From positions 1 to 64,000 of the forward strand of contig CAYXIO010000011.1 in the NCBI GenBank assembly GCA_964465125.1: a stretch of DNA of 64,000 nucleotides. Direction: 5' to 3'. Positions 8,797-16,944 of the stretch are shown piece after piece; the stretch's first letter is position 1, and every line of letters begins with the position of its first letter. The stretch comes from CAYOHG01 sp964465125. GTDB lineage: Bacteria; Planctomycetota; Phycisphaerae; UBA1845; Fen-1342. The position numbers were made by a program, and so were the translations under genes. The notes under the pieces were generated by a model that made no database searches, had not been told where the DNA came from, and worked only from the letters and a program-made list of their open reading frames with translations.

Positions 8797-8848
8797 CCGC
8801 GCCGCGCGTACGGATTCCGGCCGGCGGTCGCAATCTCACCGCCGCGCG

Positions 8849-8858
8849 NNNNNNNNNN
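8849..8858. other. Assembly gap (10 N)
   Basis: Ten N in a row, probably a nominal-length scaffold gap. The true missing length is unknown. It cuts the 3' end of the terminase gene and directly follows low-complexity repeats, a usual cause of assembly breaks. Confidence 0.98.
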
Positions 8859-10423
8859 AGTCGTCGTCGGCGCCGTTGCACGACTCGGCTTGCGCGGCCG
8901 TGCCTTCGCAGCGAACGAGCCAGCTCGACGCCCATCGCGCAGACGTCAGGCGCGTCGTCGTGCCTGGCGCGCGGGAATTGCAGGAACTGGGCCTCAGCCT
9001 CCGGGTCGAGCTCCGCCGGCAACCGAAACGTCCCGTTCTCGAAGAACGGGGCGATGCCCTCGATGCGCGCGATCTTGTTCGCAACCGTCCGCAACGGAAC
9101 GATCGGCATGAACAGTCCCTCGCGGCGGCTGTGCTCCTCGAGAATCTGCTGCAACGCCGCCTGGTACGCGACCGTTTCGATGCCGATCTTCACCGGGCGC
9201 CAACGCTGCCAGGCGGCGACGATGCGGCGGACCTGGTCGACCACGCCGATGCGCTCCAGCGTCAGCTCACGCGTGTAAAGCGTTCCGCTTTCGGGGTCGA
9301 GCTGGCCGATCCACATCGCGAAGAAGTCGCCGTTGCTGACGCCGGTCGCTGGGTCTACCGCCATCAGCGTCACCAACTCGCGGCCTTGCAGCGACGCGGG
9401 TTCGTAGCGGCCGAGCCACTCCGGACGGAACGCGCGGCGCGAGGTGTCGATCGGGTTGGCCTGGTACTCCTGCTCGAACGCGGTCGTGCCGATGCGGGCG
9501 CGCTCCTCCTGCAACCGCGCGACCGGCCAGCGCGCCGGCCAGAGCGCTTCGAGCGCGAACCTACCGCCGGCGTTGGGCCGGGCTTCGAGCGCGCGATAGA
9601 CGGCGTAGTCCCAGCCGGGGAATCTCTGCGGCCTGGCCAGGTTCGCCAGCAGCGAGTCATAGTGCAGCAGCGAGCCGAGCACGACTACGCGGCCGTTCGG
9701 GGCGAGCGCCGGCAGCACCACCCGTCGCAACCAATGCTCGAGCTTGGCGCGTCCTTCGGGCGATTCAACGCGCCCGTCCTTCTCGATGTCGTCGCACAGG
9801 ATCAGGTCGGGCCGCTGCGGTCCGACGCGCGTGCCGCGCAGGCTGGCGCCGACGGATTTCGCCTGAATGGTGATTCCCGTCGCGGTGGTGTAGACGGTCT
9901 CGCTGCGCTTGGGGCGCGGCGCGGGCGGGCCGGCGCTCTTCCCGTCCTGGGCGTCGGCGCCGCGCGACGCGTTCCCGCGTCGTCGCGGGCGCTCGGGGTC
10001 GGCAAGCTCCGGGTACGCATCTCGGATGCGCGGGTTGGTCTCGAGCTCGGTGCGGATGTCGCGAAGAAACTGCCGCGCGAGCGAGATTTCGTGCGTGATG
10101 AGCACGATGTTTCTCCGGCGTTGCTCGCAGACGCACCACAAGGGGAATGCCAGCGTTGTGCAGGTGCTCTTCGCGTGACCGCGCGGCGCAACGCGCGCGA
10201 TCAACCGCCGCGAATCGTCGGCCAGGTCGCGCATCAGGCCGCGGTGAAAGGGCGCCGGCTCCTCGGTGAAGTACTCATTCAAGAACTCGCGCGACCACGC
10301 CAGCGGGTCGGCGGAGTCGCGCCGCTTGGCTGCCGGGCTTCGCACCGGAGTGCGCCGTGCGCGAGCGCGCCGGGTGTGACGCGGCGACTTCAGGCGAGTT
10401 GAACCGCGTTTGAGGGCTGGCAT
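8859..10423 (-). CDS. Phage-type terminase large subunit (3' end in the gap)
   Basis: About 521 residues are visible before the gap. An N-terminal ATPase domain has a Walker A-like APRGHAKST (79-87) and Walker B LILCDDIE (207-214). The C-terminal RNase H-like nuclease domain has MAVDPATG (D357), GIETVAYQ (E416) and RHDDAPD (D489, D490, D493). This is the fold of DNA-packaging terminases. A proline/arginine-rich insert occupies about 143-175. The nuclease motif is normally near the C-terminus, so only a short tail should be missing. I chose the ATG at 10423; a TTG at 10435 adds four residues. No small terminase, portal or capsid gene is nearby, so it may be a relic, a domesticated gene, or one end of a prophage lost in the gap. 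Confidence 0.85.
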
Positions 10424-10568
10424 CGGAGCGTGCAAAGCTTACGCGCGCCCGGATGCGCATTCTCTCCGGATTCGGCGGTTGGCGCGCTTCGGGCGGGTTC
10501 TGTCGGCCCTGCGGAGTGTGTTGTCCGCATGTCAGTGACGGGGCCGGGCGCACGCCCAAGTGTGTGAA

Positions 10569-10740
10569 ATCGCACAATCGCAAGCCTGGGTTTGCATTCG
10601 CTCCGATTGTGTGCGATGGTTCTCTATAGAGTGGGGGTTGGTTCCTCGATTGTGGGGCCGGACTTGCCGGCTCCGTTTTGACAGGTGCTCACCTGTCGGC
10701 CCCGGGCGTTCCGAACCGGAACTGCCGGGGCCACTTTTTT
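10569..10740 (+). ncRNA. Hairpin cluster ending in an orphan terminator: candidate small RNA
   Basis: The stretch 10424-10779 holds no credible gene but is highly structured. ATCGCACAATCG (10569-10580) pairs with CGATTGTGTGCGAT (10604-10617) apart from a 2-base bulge. A small hairpin GCCGG-acttg-CCGGC follows near 10657-10671, then GACAGGT-gctc-ACCTGTC (10680-10697), then a strong terminator at 10698-10740. The only upstream plus-strand gene, dinG, is 2 kb away across an antisense gene, so the terminator has no obvious client. A short RNA is one explanation; leftover phage or repeat DNA is another. No convincing promoter was found. Confidence 0.3.
10698..10740 (+). terminator. Intrinsic terminator, no coding gene upstream
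   Basis: GGCCCCGGGCGTTCC (10698-10712) pairs with GGAACTGCCGGGGCC (10718-10732) with one or two mismatches, followed by six T at 10735-10740. The T-run is on the plus strand, so it should not be the terminator of the minus-strand carbonic anhydrase gene that ends at 10780. Confidence 0.7.
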
Positions 10741-10779
10741 CCGTTGCGTCAGCGAATCCAATCCGCTACGCCGCCCGCG

Positions 10780-12372
10780 TCAGTGCACGCGTTGTGCGTG
10801 CGCGCCGCCCTCGTCGCCCGCCGGATGATCCAACGACTCGATCCACTCAGCCTGCTGCGGATGTTCGCCGAGCCACTCGATTTCGCCGCTGTCCAGGTGA
10901 TAGATGCCGCCGACGATCATCAGCTCGTGCGCCTGCACGAGCTTGCGCGCCTCGTCGCTTTCGCGCAGGACCGTGAGCACCGTCTGCCAGACGTTGACCC
11001 GCACCGCGGCTTCGACCAGCGGCTTACCCTTCAGTTCGGGGTGCACCTGCCGCAGCGCCTCCACCGCCGGTCGGATGTTGTCCACCAGCTCCGGGATGTA
11101 TCCGTGCAGCGCGGCCCTCTCGGCTACCGCCGTCACCGCGCCGCATGTGCTGTGCCCGAGGATGACCAGCAGCGGCGTGTGCAGGTGTCCGACGCCGTAT
11201 TCGATCGTGCCGAGCTCATCCGTGTCGGCCACGTTTCCTGCGACGCGCACGACGAAGACGTCGCCGATGCCCTGATCGAGCAACATCTCGACGGGCACGC
11301 GCGAGTCGGAGCAGGCCAGCACGGTGACGAAGGGCTTCTGGCCTTCGCTGGCGGTCTGCTTGCGTCGCTCGGCCGAGAGATTCGGGTGTTCGGCGAGATT
11401 CAGCACGAATCGCGAGTTGCCTGCGCGGGCCGCCTGATACGCCTGTACCGGAGACGGACCGTTGGGCGCGTGGGCTGCGGCGGCGGCATGCGGGTCGGGT
11501 GTTGCGCCGGCTGCGGCGGCGACCGACGGGTTGCTGTGCGGGTCTCGCGCTGGTGCGGGCTGGTCGGGCGGCGCTGTCTGGTGACCCTTCCGTTCCGCCG
11601 GCGCCGGATCGTGGGTTTCCGCCGAGGGCTCCGACGCGTCGCTGACGGATGCCAGCAGGCGCGCCTGGTCCGGATGCTCGCCCAGCCACTCCACGGCGCC
11701 CGTCTCAATGTTGTACAGCGCGCCGACGACCGCAACCTCGCCCTTTTCGGCGGCCTCGCGGACGATCGCGCTGCGCGTGAGAATGTCCTGGATCGACTGC
11801 CAGATGTTCAGCCGGATTGCCGCACTGACCAGTGCCGCGCCTTCCAGGGTGGCGTCGTGCCGGCGCGTGCGCGTGACCGCTGGAATGATATTGTCGATCA
11901 GCGCGGGCAGATGCCCATGCACTTGCGCATTCTCAACCACCGCCGTCACGGCGCCGCACTTCGTGTGCCCCAGCACGACCAGCAGCGGCGTGTGCAGGTG
12001 CCCGACGCCGTACTCGATCGATCCGATTTCGTCCGTATCGGCGACGTTGCCGGCGACGCGGATCACGAACACGTCCCCGATGCCCTGGTCCAGCAGATTC
12101 TCAACCGGGACGCGCGAGTCGGCGCACGCGAGCACAGTGGCGAACGGCTTCTGACCGTTCTGGCCGGTGTCGGCGCGGCGCGCCGCATCGGCGTTGGGGA
12201 ACTGGCACTGCCCGGCGACATAGCGCTCGTTTCCCTGGCGCAGCCGATCCAGCGGGCCGGTATCCGCGGCGAGACGATTCGTCGTCGCACACGCGAGCAC
12301 GATCAGCAGGACGGTGCATGTAAGAGGAACCCGATGCGCCGCAGGTCGCTGGGGGATTGCACTCAGTGCCAA
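10780..12372 (-). CDS. Exported double-domain beta-carbonic anhydrase
   Basis: A 530-residue protein with two complete beta-carbonic anhydrase domains in tandem, each interconverting CO2 and bicarbonate at a zinc site. Domain 1 has CADSR (C83, D85, R87) and GHTKC (H136, C139). Domain 2 has CSDSR (C354, D356, R358) and GHSTC (H407, C410). The linker (about 245-305) is rich in Ala, Pro and His. A hydrophobic N-terminal segment ends in VLAC (C28), a likely lipobox, so it should be a periplasmic lipoprotein. The start is a TTG at 12372 with AAAGGAG six bases upstream; longer versions would put the signal peptide far inside. Beta-carbonic anhydrases usually have one domain and dimerise; here an internal duplication supplies the pair. 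Confidence 0.88.
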   Translation of the reverse strand: MALSAIPQRPAAHRVPLTCTVLLIVLACATTNRLAADTGPLDRLRQGNERYVAGQCQFPNADAARRADTGQNGQKPFATVLACADSRVPVENLLDQGIGDVFVIRVAGNVADTDEIGSIEYGVGHLHTPLLVVLGHTKCGAVTAVVENAQVHGHLPALIDNIIPAVTRTRRHDATLEGAALVSAAIRLNIWQSIQDILTRSAIVREAAEKGEVAVVGALYNIETGAVEWLGEHPDQARLLASVSDASEPSAETHDPAPAERKGHQTAPPDQPAPARDPHSNPSVAAAAGATPDPHAAAAAHAPNGPSPVQAYQAARAGNSRFVLNLAEHPNLSAERRKQTASEGQKPFVTVLACSDSRVPVEMLLDQGIGDVFVVRVAGNVADTDELGTIEYGVGHLHTPLLVILGHSTCGAVTAVAERAALHGYIPELVDNIRPAVEALRQVHPELKGKPLVEAAVRVNVWQTVLTVLRESDEARKLVQAHELMIVGGIYHLDSGEIEWLGEHPQQAEWIESLDHPAGDEGGAHAQRVH

Positions 12373-12542
12373 GGCGATCTCCTTTTTCCGCAAGATCGGC
12401 AGAGTTCTGCCGGGAGTTTGCCCGGACAGCGAGAGCTGCGCGTCGGGCGCGTTGCGACGGCGCACGGGTGCGAGCCGCGCGCCCGGGCATTGCGGAAAGG
12501 ACGCCGTGCGAATCCCCCGGTCGGTCGGATAGACTCTTGCCA

Positions 12543-13268
12543 ATGGAACTCCCCGAGATCGAATACATCCGCGGGCTGCCGCTGCCCCTGGTGCGCAGCG
12601 CGCCGCACGAATGCCCGTATTTGGCGGGGCAGGTCGCGCGCGAGCTGGTTGCCATCGCCGAGCACGTGGATGCGAGGACCTACCAGCGGATGATGGATTT
12701 CGGCTTTCGTCGCGCCGGAACCGTCTTTTACCGCCCGACCTGTCCGAGCTGCCAGGCCTGCGTGCCGATCCGCGTGCCGGTTGCGCAATTTCGGCCGAGC
12801 CGTTCGCAGCGGCGCGTGCACCGGCGAAACGCCGACGTGGCCGTCAGGGTCGGCCCGTTGCGCGTCGACGAGGAGCGAATGCAGCTTTTCGCGCGCTACC
12901 AGCACTGGCGGCACGAGTCCCACCTGACCGGCGACCGCCGCGAGTTCGTGCGCTTCCTCGGAATCTCGCCAGTGCGATCGATCGAGATGAGCTACTGGCT
13001 CGGTTCGCGTCTGGTCGGCGTCGGCGTGCTCGACGTCTGCCCGCACTCGCTCTCCAGCGTTTACTTCTACTCGGAGCCGGAGCTGGCCGGCCGAAGCCTG
13101 GGCGTGTTCTCAGGGCTGTGCGAGATCGAGGAATGCCGCCGCCGCGGTCTGCCGCGCTGGTACGTCGGCTTCTACATCCGCGGCTGCTCCAAGATGGAGT
13201 ACAAGGCGCGCTTCGAGCCGTACGAGCTGCTGGGCGCCGACGGAGTCTGGCGGCTCGACGAGCTCTGA
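12543..13268 (+). CDS. bpt: Aspartate/glutamate leucyltransferase (Bpt), R-transferase family
   Basis: A 241-residue leucyl/arginyl-tRNA--protein transferase that adds an amino acid to N-terminal Asp or Glu, making proteins targets of the N-degron (ClpS/ClpAP) route. The N-terminal ATE domain contains FYRPTCPSCQACVPIRV with the conserved cysteines. The C-terminal part has SVYFYSEPELAGRSLG and WYVGFYIRGCSKMEYKA, typical of the family. Length is normal. The ATG at 12543 gives the usual N-terminus. It is divergent from the carbonic anhydrase gene and stands alone; clpS and aat are not in the window. Confidence 0.9.
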   Translation: MELPEIEYIRGLPLPLVRSAPHECPYLAGQVARELVAIAEHVDARTYQRMMDFGFRRAGTVFYRPTCPSCQACVPIRVPVAQFRPSRSQRRVHRRNADVAVRVGPLRVDEERMQLFARYQHWRHESHLTGDRREFVRFLGISPVRSIEMSYWLGSRLVGVGVLDVCPHSLSSVYFYSEPELAGRSLGVFSGLCEIEECRRRGLPRWYVGFYIRGCSKMEYKARFEPYELLGADGVWRLDEL

Positions 13269-13309
13269 ACGCGGGCCTCACCTCAGTCGGACGGCCCGCC
13301 CTCGCGGGC

Positions 13310-15262
13310 TCAGCTTTGCAGCGGCAGCGGGTGTGAAGCGGGGCTGCTCGGCTCGCCGCGCGGCGCCAGAGTGCTGCGCAGGTCGTCGTAGCTGCGAGCG
13401 AGATAGTCGTCGCCGATGCGGGCGCCGATGTGCTGCCAGGGCAGCCGCTCGTCGCGGCTCCGCTCGCGGTGCGCGTACCAATCGGGATCGACGCCGGTCT
13501 GCTCGTAGGCGGCCCGCCAGTGGCGCTCGTCGTAGGTCTCGTCCCAGCCGTCCAGCCGGGCCCCGTGCTTCCAGGCGGCGAGGATGACCGCGCCGAGGCG
13601 GCGGTCGCCGCGCGCGAAGACGGCTTCCAGGATCGAGCGGCGCGGGTCGTGGGTCTTGATGATCACGCTGCCGCGCCCGCCGCGCCGCGGTGTGGGCTGC
13701 GCCAGGTCGTTCTCGCTGCGCATTTCGTTGGCCGAGCCGAAGCTGCCGGACGTGACCAGCACGGCGCGGCGCGCCACGGCCCCGCGCTGGCCGCGCGAGG
13801 CGAGCGCGCGAAGCCGGTCCTGCACGTCGTAGAAATACTCGATGCGCGGCTGAGCCATCCATTGCAGCGGGGTGAACGCCTTGGGCACGAGCCAGCCGAC
13901 GCTGGCGGTGACGTGCGCGGGGCCCTTGCCCAGGCTGCGCCGCTCCAGCGAGACGGTGTTCGCCAGGCTCCAGATCGCCTCGATGTCTTCCTCGCGCTCG
14001 CCGGGGAAGCCGGCCATGAAGTAGAGCTTCAGCCGATTCCACCCGGCCTTGTAGACCTCGCGCACCCCGTCGAGCAGGTTGCCGTCGGTCACTTTCTTGC
14101 GAATGGCGCGGCGGAGATCGTCGCGGGCGGCCTCGACCGCCATCGTGATGCCGCCCTTGCGCACGCCGTTGGCCATCCACGGAATGTGCTGGAGCATCTT
14201 GTCGATCCGCAGCGACGGGAAGCTCAGGTTGACCAGCCGCGGGGCGAAGCGCTCGTTCGCGCGGCGGGCCAGCTCGGGCAGCAGCGGGTAGTCCGCGGTC
14301 GAGAGCGAAAGCAGCCCGAGCTCGTGCTGACCGGTCGCCCAGTAGGCCTCCTCGGCGATCTCCAGCACGCGGTCCACGCTGCGATACGTCAGCGGACGCT
14401 TGGTGTAGCCCGCGTGGCAGAAACGGCAGACCTGCGGGCAGCCGCGCATGATTTCAATCGCGATCCGGTCATGAACCACCTCGATCCACGGAACCAACGG
14501 GCGTGTCGGAAACGGCGCGACGTCGAAGTCCGGCGTTCGGCAGCGCTCGATGCGGGCGGGCAACCCGTCGACGGTCGGCTGCATCGCCGCGATGGTTCCG
14601 TCAGGGTGGTACGTGACGCGGTAGAGGTTTGGCGCGTAGATCCAGGGGAAGCGCCGCGCCAGCAGCGCGATCATCGCGCGGCGCGGGACACCGTCGCGCT
14701 TGTATTCGCGCACGGCGTCCAGGATCGCGGCCAGGCTGTGCTCGCCGTCGCCGATCACGACCAGGTCGACAAAGTCGGCGACCGGTTCGGGGTTGTCGGC
14801 CTGCGGTCCGCCGACCACGACCAGCGGGTGCTCGTCGGTTCGATCCTGATGTCGCACGGGGATGCGCGCCAGGTCGAGCAGGTTCACCAGCGTGGTGAAG
14901 CACAGCTCGTACTGGAGTGAGATGGCCAGCAGGTCGGCGTCGCGCACCGGCTGGCGCGTGTCCCAGGTGAAGAGCGGAATGCCCACGCGGCGCATCAGCG
15001 CTTCCGCGTCGACCCAGGGCGCGTACGTTCGCTCCGCGCACACGCCGGGGGTGTGATTGCACAGCCCATAGAGAATCTGGCAGCCGAGGTGGGACATCCC
15101 GATCGAATAGGTGTCCGGAAAGGCGACCACGACGCGCAGCTCGGCGCGCTCCCAGTCTCCGGGTTGCACGAGCTGGTTCAGCTCACCGCCGATGTACTGC
15201 CCGGGCTGCCGCACGTAGGGCAACAGCTCGTGGCGGACACGTTCGGCCAGTGAAGCGCTCAT
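13310..15262 (-). CDS. B12-binding-type radical SAM protein, TIGR03960-like
   Basis: A 650-residue radical SAM enzyme with an N-terminal B12-binding-like domain (AFPDTYSIGMSHLG and VVVGGPQADNPEP) and a central radical SAM barrel whose 4Fe-4S motif is RGCPQVCRFC (CxxxCxxC). The architecture matches the TIGR03960 family, whose reaction is not established; it is often near rRNA/tRNA or division genes. Downstream motifs GPAHVTASVGWLVPKAFTPL are also characteristic. The ATG at 15262 is 49 bases past the rsmD stop on the same strand, so the two are probably an operon. Confidence 0.85.
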   Translation of the reverse strand: MSASLAERVRHELLPYVRQPGQYIGGELNQLVQPGDWERAELRVVVAFPDTYSIGMSHLGCQILYGLCNHTPGVCAERTYAPWVDAEALMRRVGIPLFTWDTRQPVRDADLLAISLQYELCFTTLVNLLDLARIPVRHQDRTDEHPLVVVGGPQADNPEPVADFVDLVVIGDGEHSLAAILDAVREYKRDGVPRRAMIALLARRFPWIYAPNLYRVTYHPDGTIAAMQPTVDGLPARIERCRTPDFDVAPFPTRPLVPWIEVVHDRIAIEIMRGCPQVCRFCHAGYTKRPLTYRSVDRVLEIAEEAYWATGQHELGLLSLSTADYPLLPELARRANERFAPRLVNLSFPSLRIDKMLQHIPWMANGVRKGGITMAVEAARDDLRRAIRKKVTDGNLLDGVREVYKAGWNRLKLYFMAGFPGEREEDIEAIWSLANTVSLERRSLGKGPAHVTASVGWLVPKAFTPLQWMAQPRIEYFYDVQDRLRALASRGQRGAVARRAVLVTSGSFGSANEMRSENDLAQPTPRRGGRGSVIIKTHDPRRSILEAVFARGDRRLGAVILAAWKHGARLDGWDETYDERHWRAAYEQTGVDPDWYAHRERSRDERLPWQHIGARIGDDYLARSYDDLRSTLAPRGEPSSPASHPLPLQS

Positions 15263-15311
15263 CGGGGGACCTCGCAGCGGGCACGGGCGCGCGACGCGGC
15301 GCCTGCCGGCA

Positions 15312-15935
15312 TTATAGGCGCTCGGCGGTCGGCGGCTGTGGCTCCGCGTGCGGCGCCGGTCGCGTCAGCAACGTGAAGCGCATGGTGCCGGTCACGCGCT
15401 CGTCGCAGACGCTCAGGGTTGTCAATCGCCGCGTCTCCAGCTCGGTGGCCAGGCCCTGTCGGAACACGATCAGCCCTTCTGAAGCAAGCCGAGGTGCGAT
15501 CCGTTCGAGCAGGTCGATCACCGCGATCGAGTCGCGTGCGTCGCGATAAGGGGGGTCGACGAACACCAGCCCGAAGGTGCCGTTCGCGGCCGGGGCGCGC
15601 GGGATGCGCATGGTCCAGGCGTTCTCGCTGAGCACGCGGGCGCGGCGTTCGGCCCGCAGCTTGGCGAGGTTGCCGCGGAGCGTGGCGAGCGCCCTGCGGT
15701 CGCGTTCGACGAAGGTGCAGTGCGTGGCGCCGCGTGAGAGGCATTCGATGCCCAGGCCGCCGCTGCCGGCGAAGAGGTCGAGCACGTCGAAGTCCGGTAA
15801 GTAGCCGGGCAGCCCGAAGCGCGTTCCCAGGATGTTGAACAAGGTCTCCTTGGCCCGATCGGTGATCGGACGCGTGGTTTCGCCGGGAGGGGCGGCCAGG
15901 GTTGCGCCGCGGAATTCGCCTGCAATCACGCGCAT
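15312..15935 (-). CDS. rsmD: 16S rRNA (guanine(966)-N2)-methyltransferase RsmD
   Basis: A 207-residue SAM-dependent methyltransferase acting on G966 (E. coli numbering) of 16S rRNA in the assembled small subunit. The typical N-terminus MRVIAGEFRG and the TRPITDRAKETLFNIL stretch are present, followed by the SAM site VLDLFAGSGGLGIECLSRG and the catalytic DPPY (VFVDPPYRD). Length is normal. It reads into the radical SAM gene. The coaD neighbour common elsewhere is absent. Confidence 0.93.
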   Translation of the reverse strand: MRVIAGEFRGATLAAPPGETTRPITDRAKETLFNILGTRFGLPGYLPDFDVLDLFAGSGGLGIECLSRGATHCTFVERDRRALATLRGNLAKLRAERRARVLSENAWTMRIPRAPAANGTFGLVFVDPPYRDARDSIAVIDLLERIAPRLASEGLIVFRQGLATELETRRLTTLSVCDERVTGTMRFTLLTRPAPHAEPQPPTAERL

Positions 15936-16021
15936 GAAAGCCCCGTGCCGCGCGGTCCCCGCCGCGGCGCCGCGCCGGCCAACTGGACGCCGCGCACACG
16001 CCAGCCGATACCCCAGGCAGC

Positions 16022-16786
16022 ATGGTAAACGACCTGCGGCGCATACTGCACGGCTGGAACTACGAGCCCGGGAAGATTTCGGTGCGCAAGATCATCGGGC
16101 GCGACGGGCGCGAGAAGGTGCAGACGCGCGTGGACCTGGGCGTGCTCCAGTTCGAGACCTTCGGGCGCCCGGACGGCGCGCGGCCGCACGATTGCGACTC
16201 GCTGCTGGACCACTACGAGCATCGTCTGCGCGAGCATCACCAGTCGCGCGACGCGGACGACGATTTCCTGCTGCGCGGGCGCGATTGCGAGGCGCTGCGC
16301 TACGAGGCGCACCTTTACTATCAGCGCTTCCTGTCGATGTTCGTGCTCGAGGACTACGACGGGGTCGCCCGCGACACGCGTCACAATCTGCGCCTGATCG
16401 AGCTGTGCACCCGCTACGCGCACAGCCAGCGCGAGCGCGACGCTTTCGAGGCTCACCGCCCGTACACGCTGATGATGAACGCGCGCGCCCGAACCTACCG
16501 CGCGTTGCGCGAGGGCAACTACGAGCGCGCCCTGAGCACGGTGAACACCGGCATTCGGCGCGTCAGCGAGGCCCTGGGCGAGCGCGGCGTCGAGGGCGAC
16601 GCGGTCCGCGTGGAGCTGCGCGTCATGCTCGACCTGCGGAGCGAGGTGTTCGAACGCATGCCCGCCGACTGCCCGGCCCGTCTTCAGCAGGAGCTCGAAT
16701 CGGCCCTGGCGCAGGAAGACTACGAGCGGGCCGCGCGCCTCCGCGACGCGTTGACGGCGCGGCGCTCGGCCGACCGCTCGGCCTGA
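16022..16786 (+). CDS. UVR (UvrB/UvrC) motif-containing protein
   Basis: A 254-residue, mostly helical soluble protein. The only clear motif is a C-terminal UVR motif, LQQELESALAQEDYERAARL at about 225-245, the helical hairpin by which UvrB and UvrC touch. The rest contains repeated helical stretches (for example YRALREGNYERALSTVNTGI) that look TPR-like. UVR motifs also occur in stress-protein partners such as McsA and ClpC, so a binding role rather than excision repair is equally possible. The start is the ATG at 16022. The next gene, 158 bases on, is a signalling phosphatase. Confidence 0.8.
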   Translation: MVNDLRRILHGWNYEPGKISVRKIIGRDGREKVQTRVDLGVLQFETFGRPDGARPHDCDSLLDHYEHRLREHHQSRDADDDFLLRGRDCEALRYEAHLYYQRFLSMFVLEDYDGVARDTRHNLRLIELCTRYAHSQRERDAFEAHRPYTLMMNARARTYRALREGNYERALSTVNTGIRRVSEALGERGVEGDAVRVELRVMLDLRSEVFERMPADCPARLQQELESALAQEDYERAARLRDALTARRSADRSA

Positions 16787-16944
16787 GCACGCCGCCGAGC
16801 AGCGGCGCGCACGCATTCCCCCGCGAAATCCAAAGTGGACACCCGGCGTTGGACGAGCGAAAGTACGTCCATTCGCGCCGGCGCAGCGGTGGGCCCGACC
16901 CGTGCAGCCGGGCCGGTCGGCGCAGTCGCGGCTTCGGCGTGCCC

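Noticed and set aside
8327..8848. In-frame extension of the terminase past the gap
   Set aside because: The frame continues only across the N run, then translates octamer repeats and the antisense dinG end. The terminase should end soon after its nuclease motif.
8859..10423. Intact prophage
   Set aside because: Only the terminase is seen; flanking genes are ordinary chromosomal ones. A prophage hidden in the gap cannot be excluded, so this is left as a finding rather than a feature.
13430..14920. A 496-codon plus-strand frame
   Set aside because: Antisense to the radical SAM gene with CxxxCxxC; no recognisable protein features.
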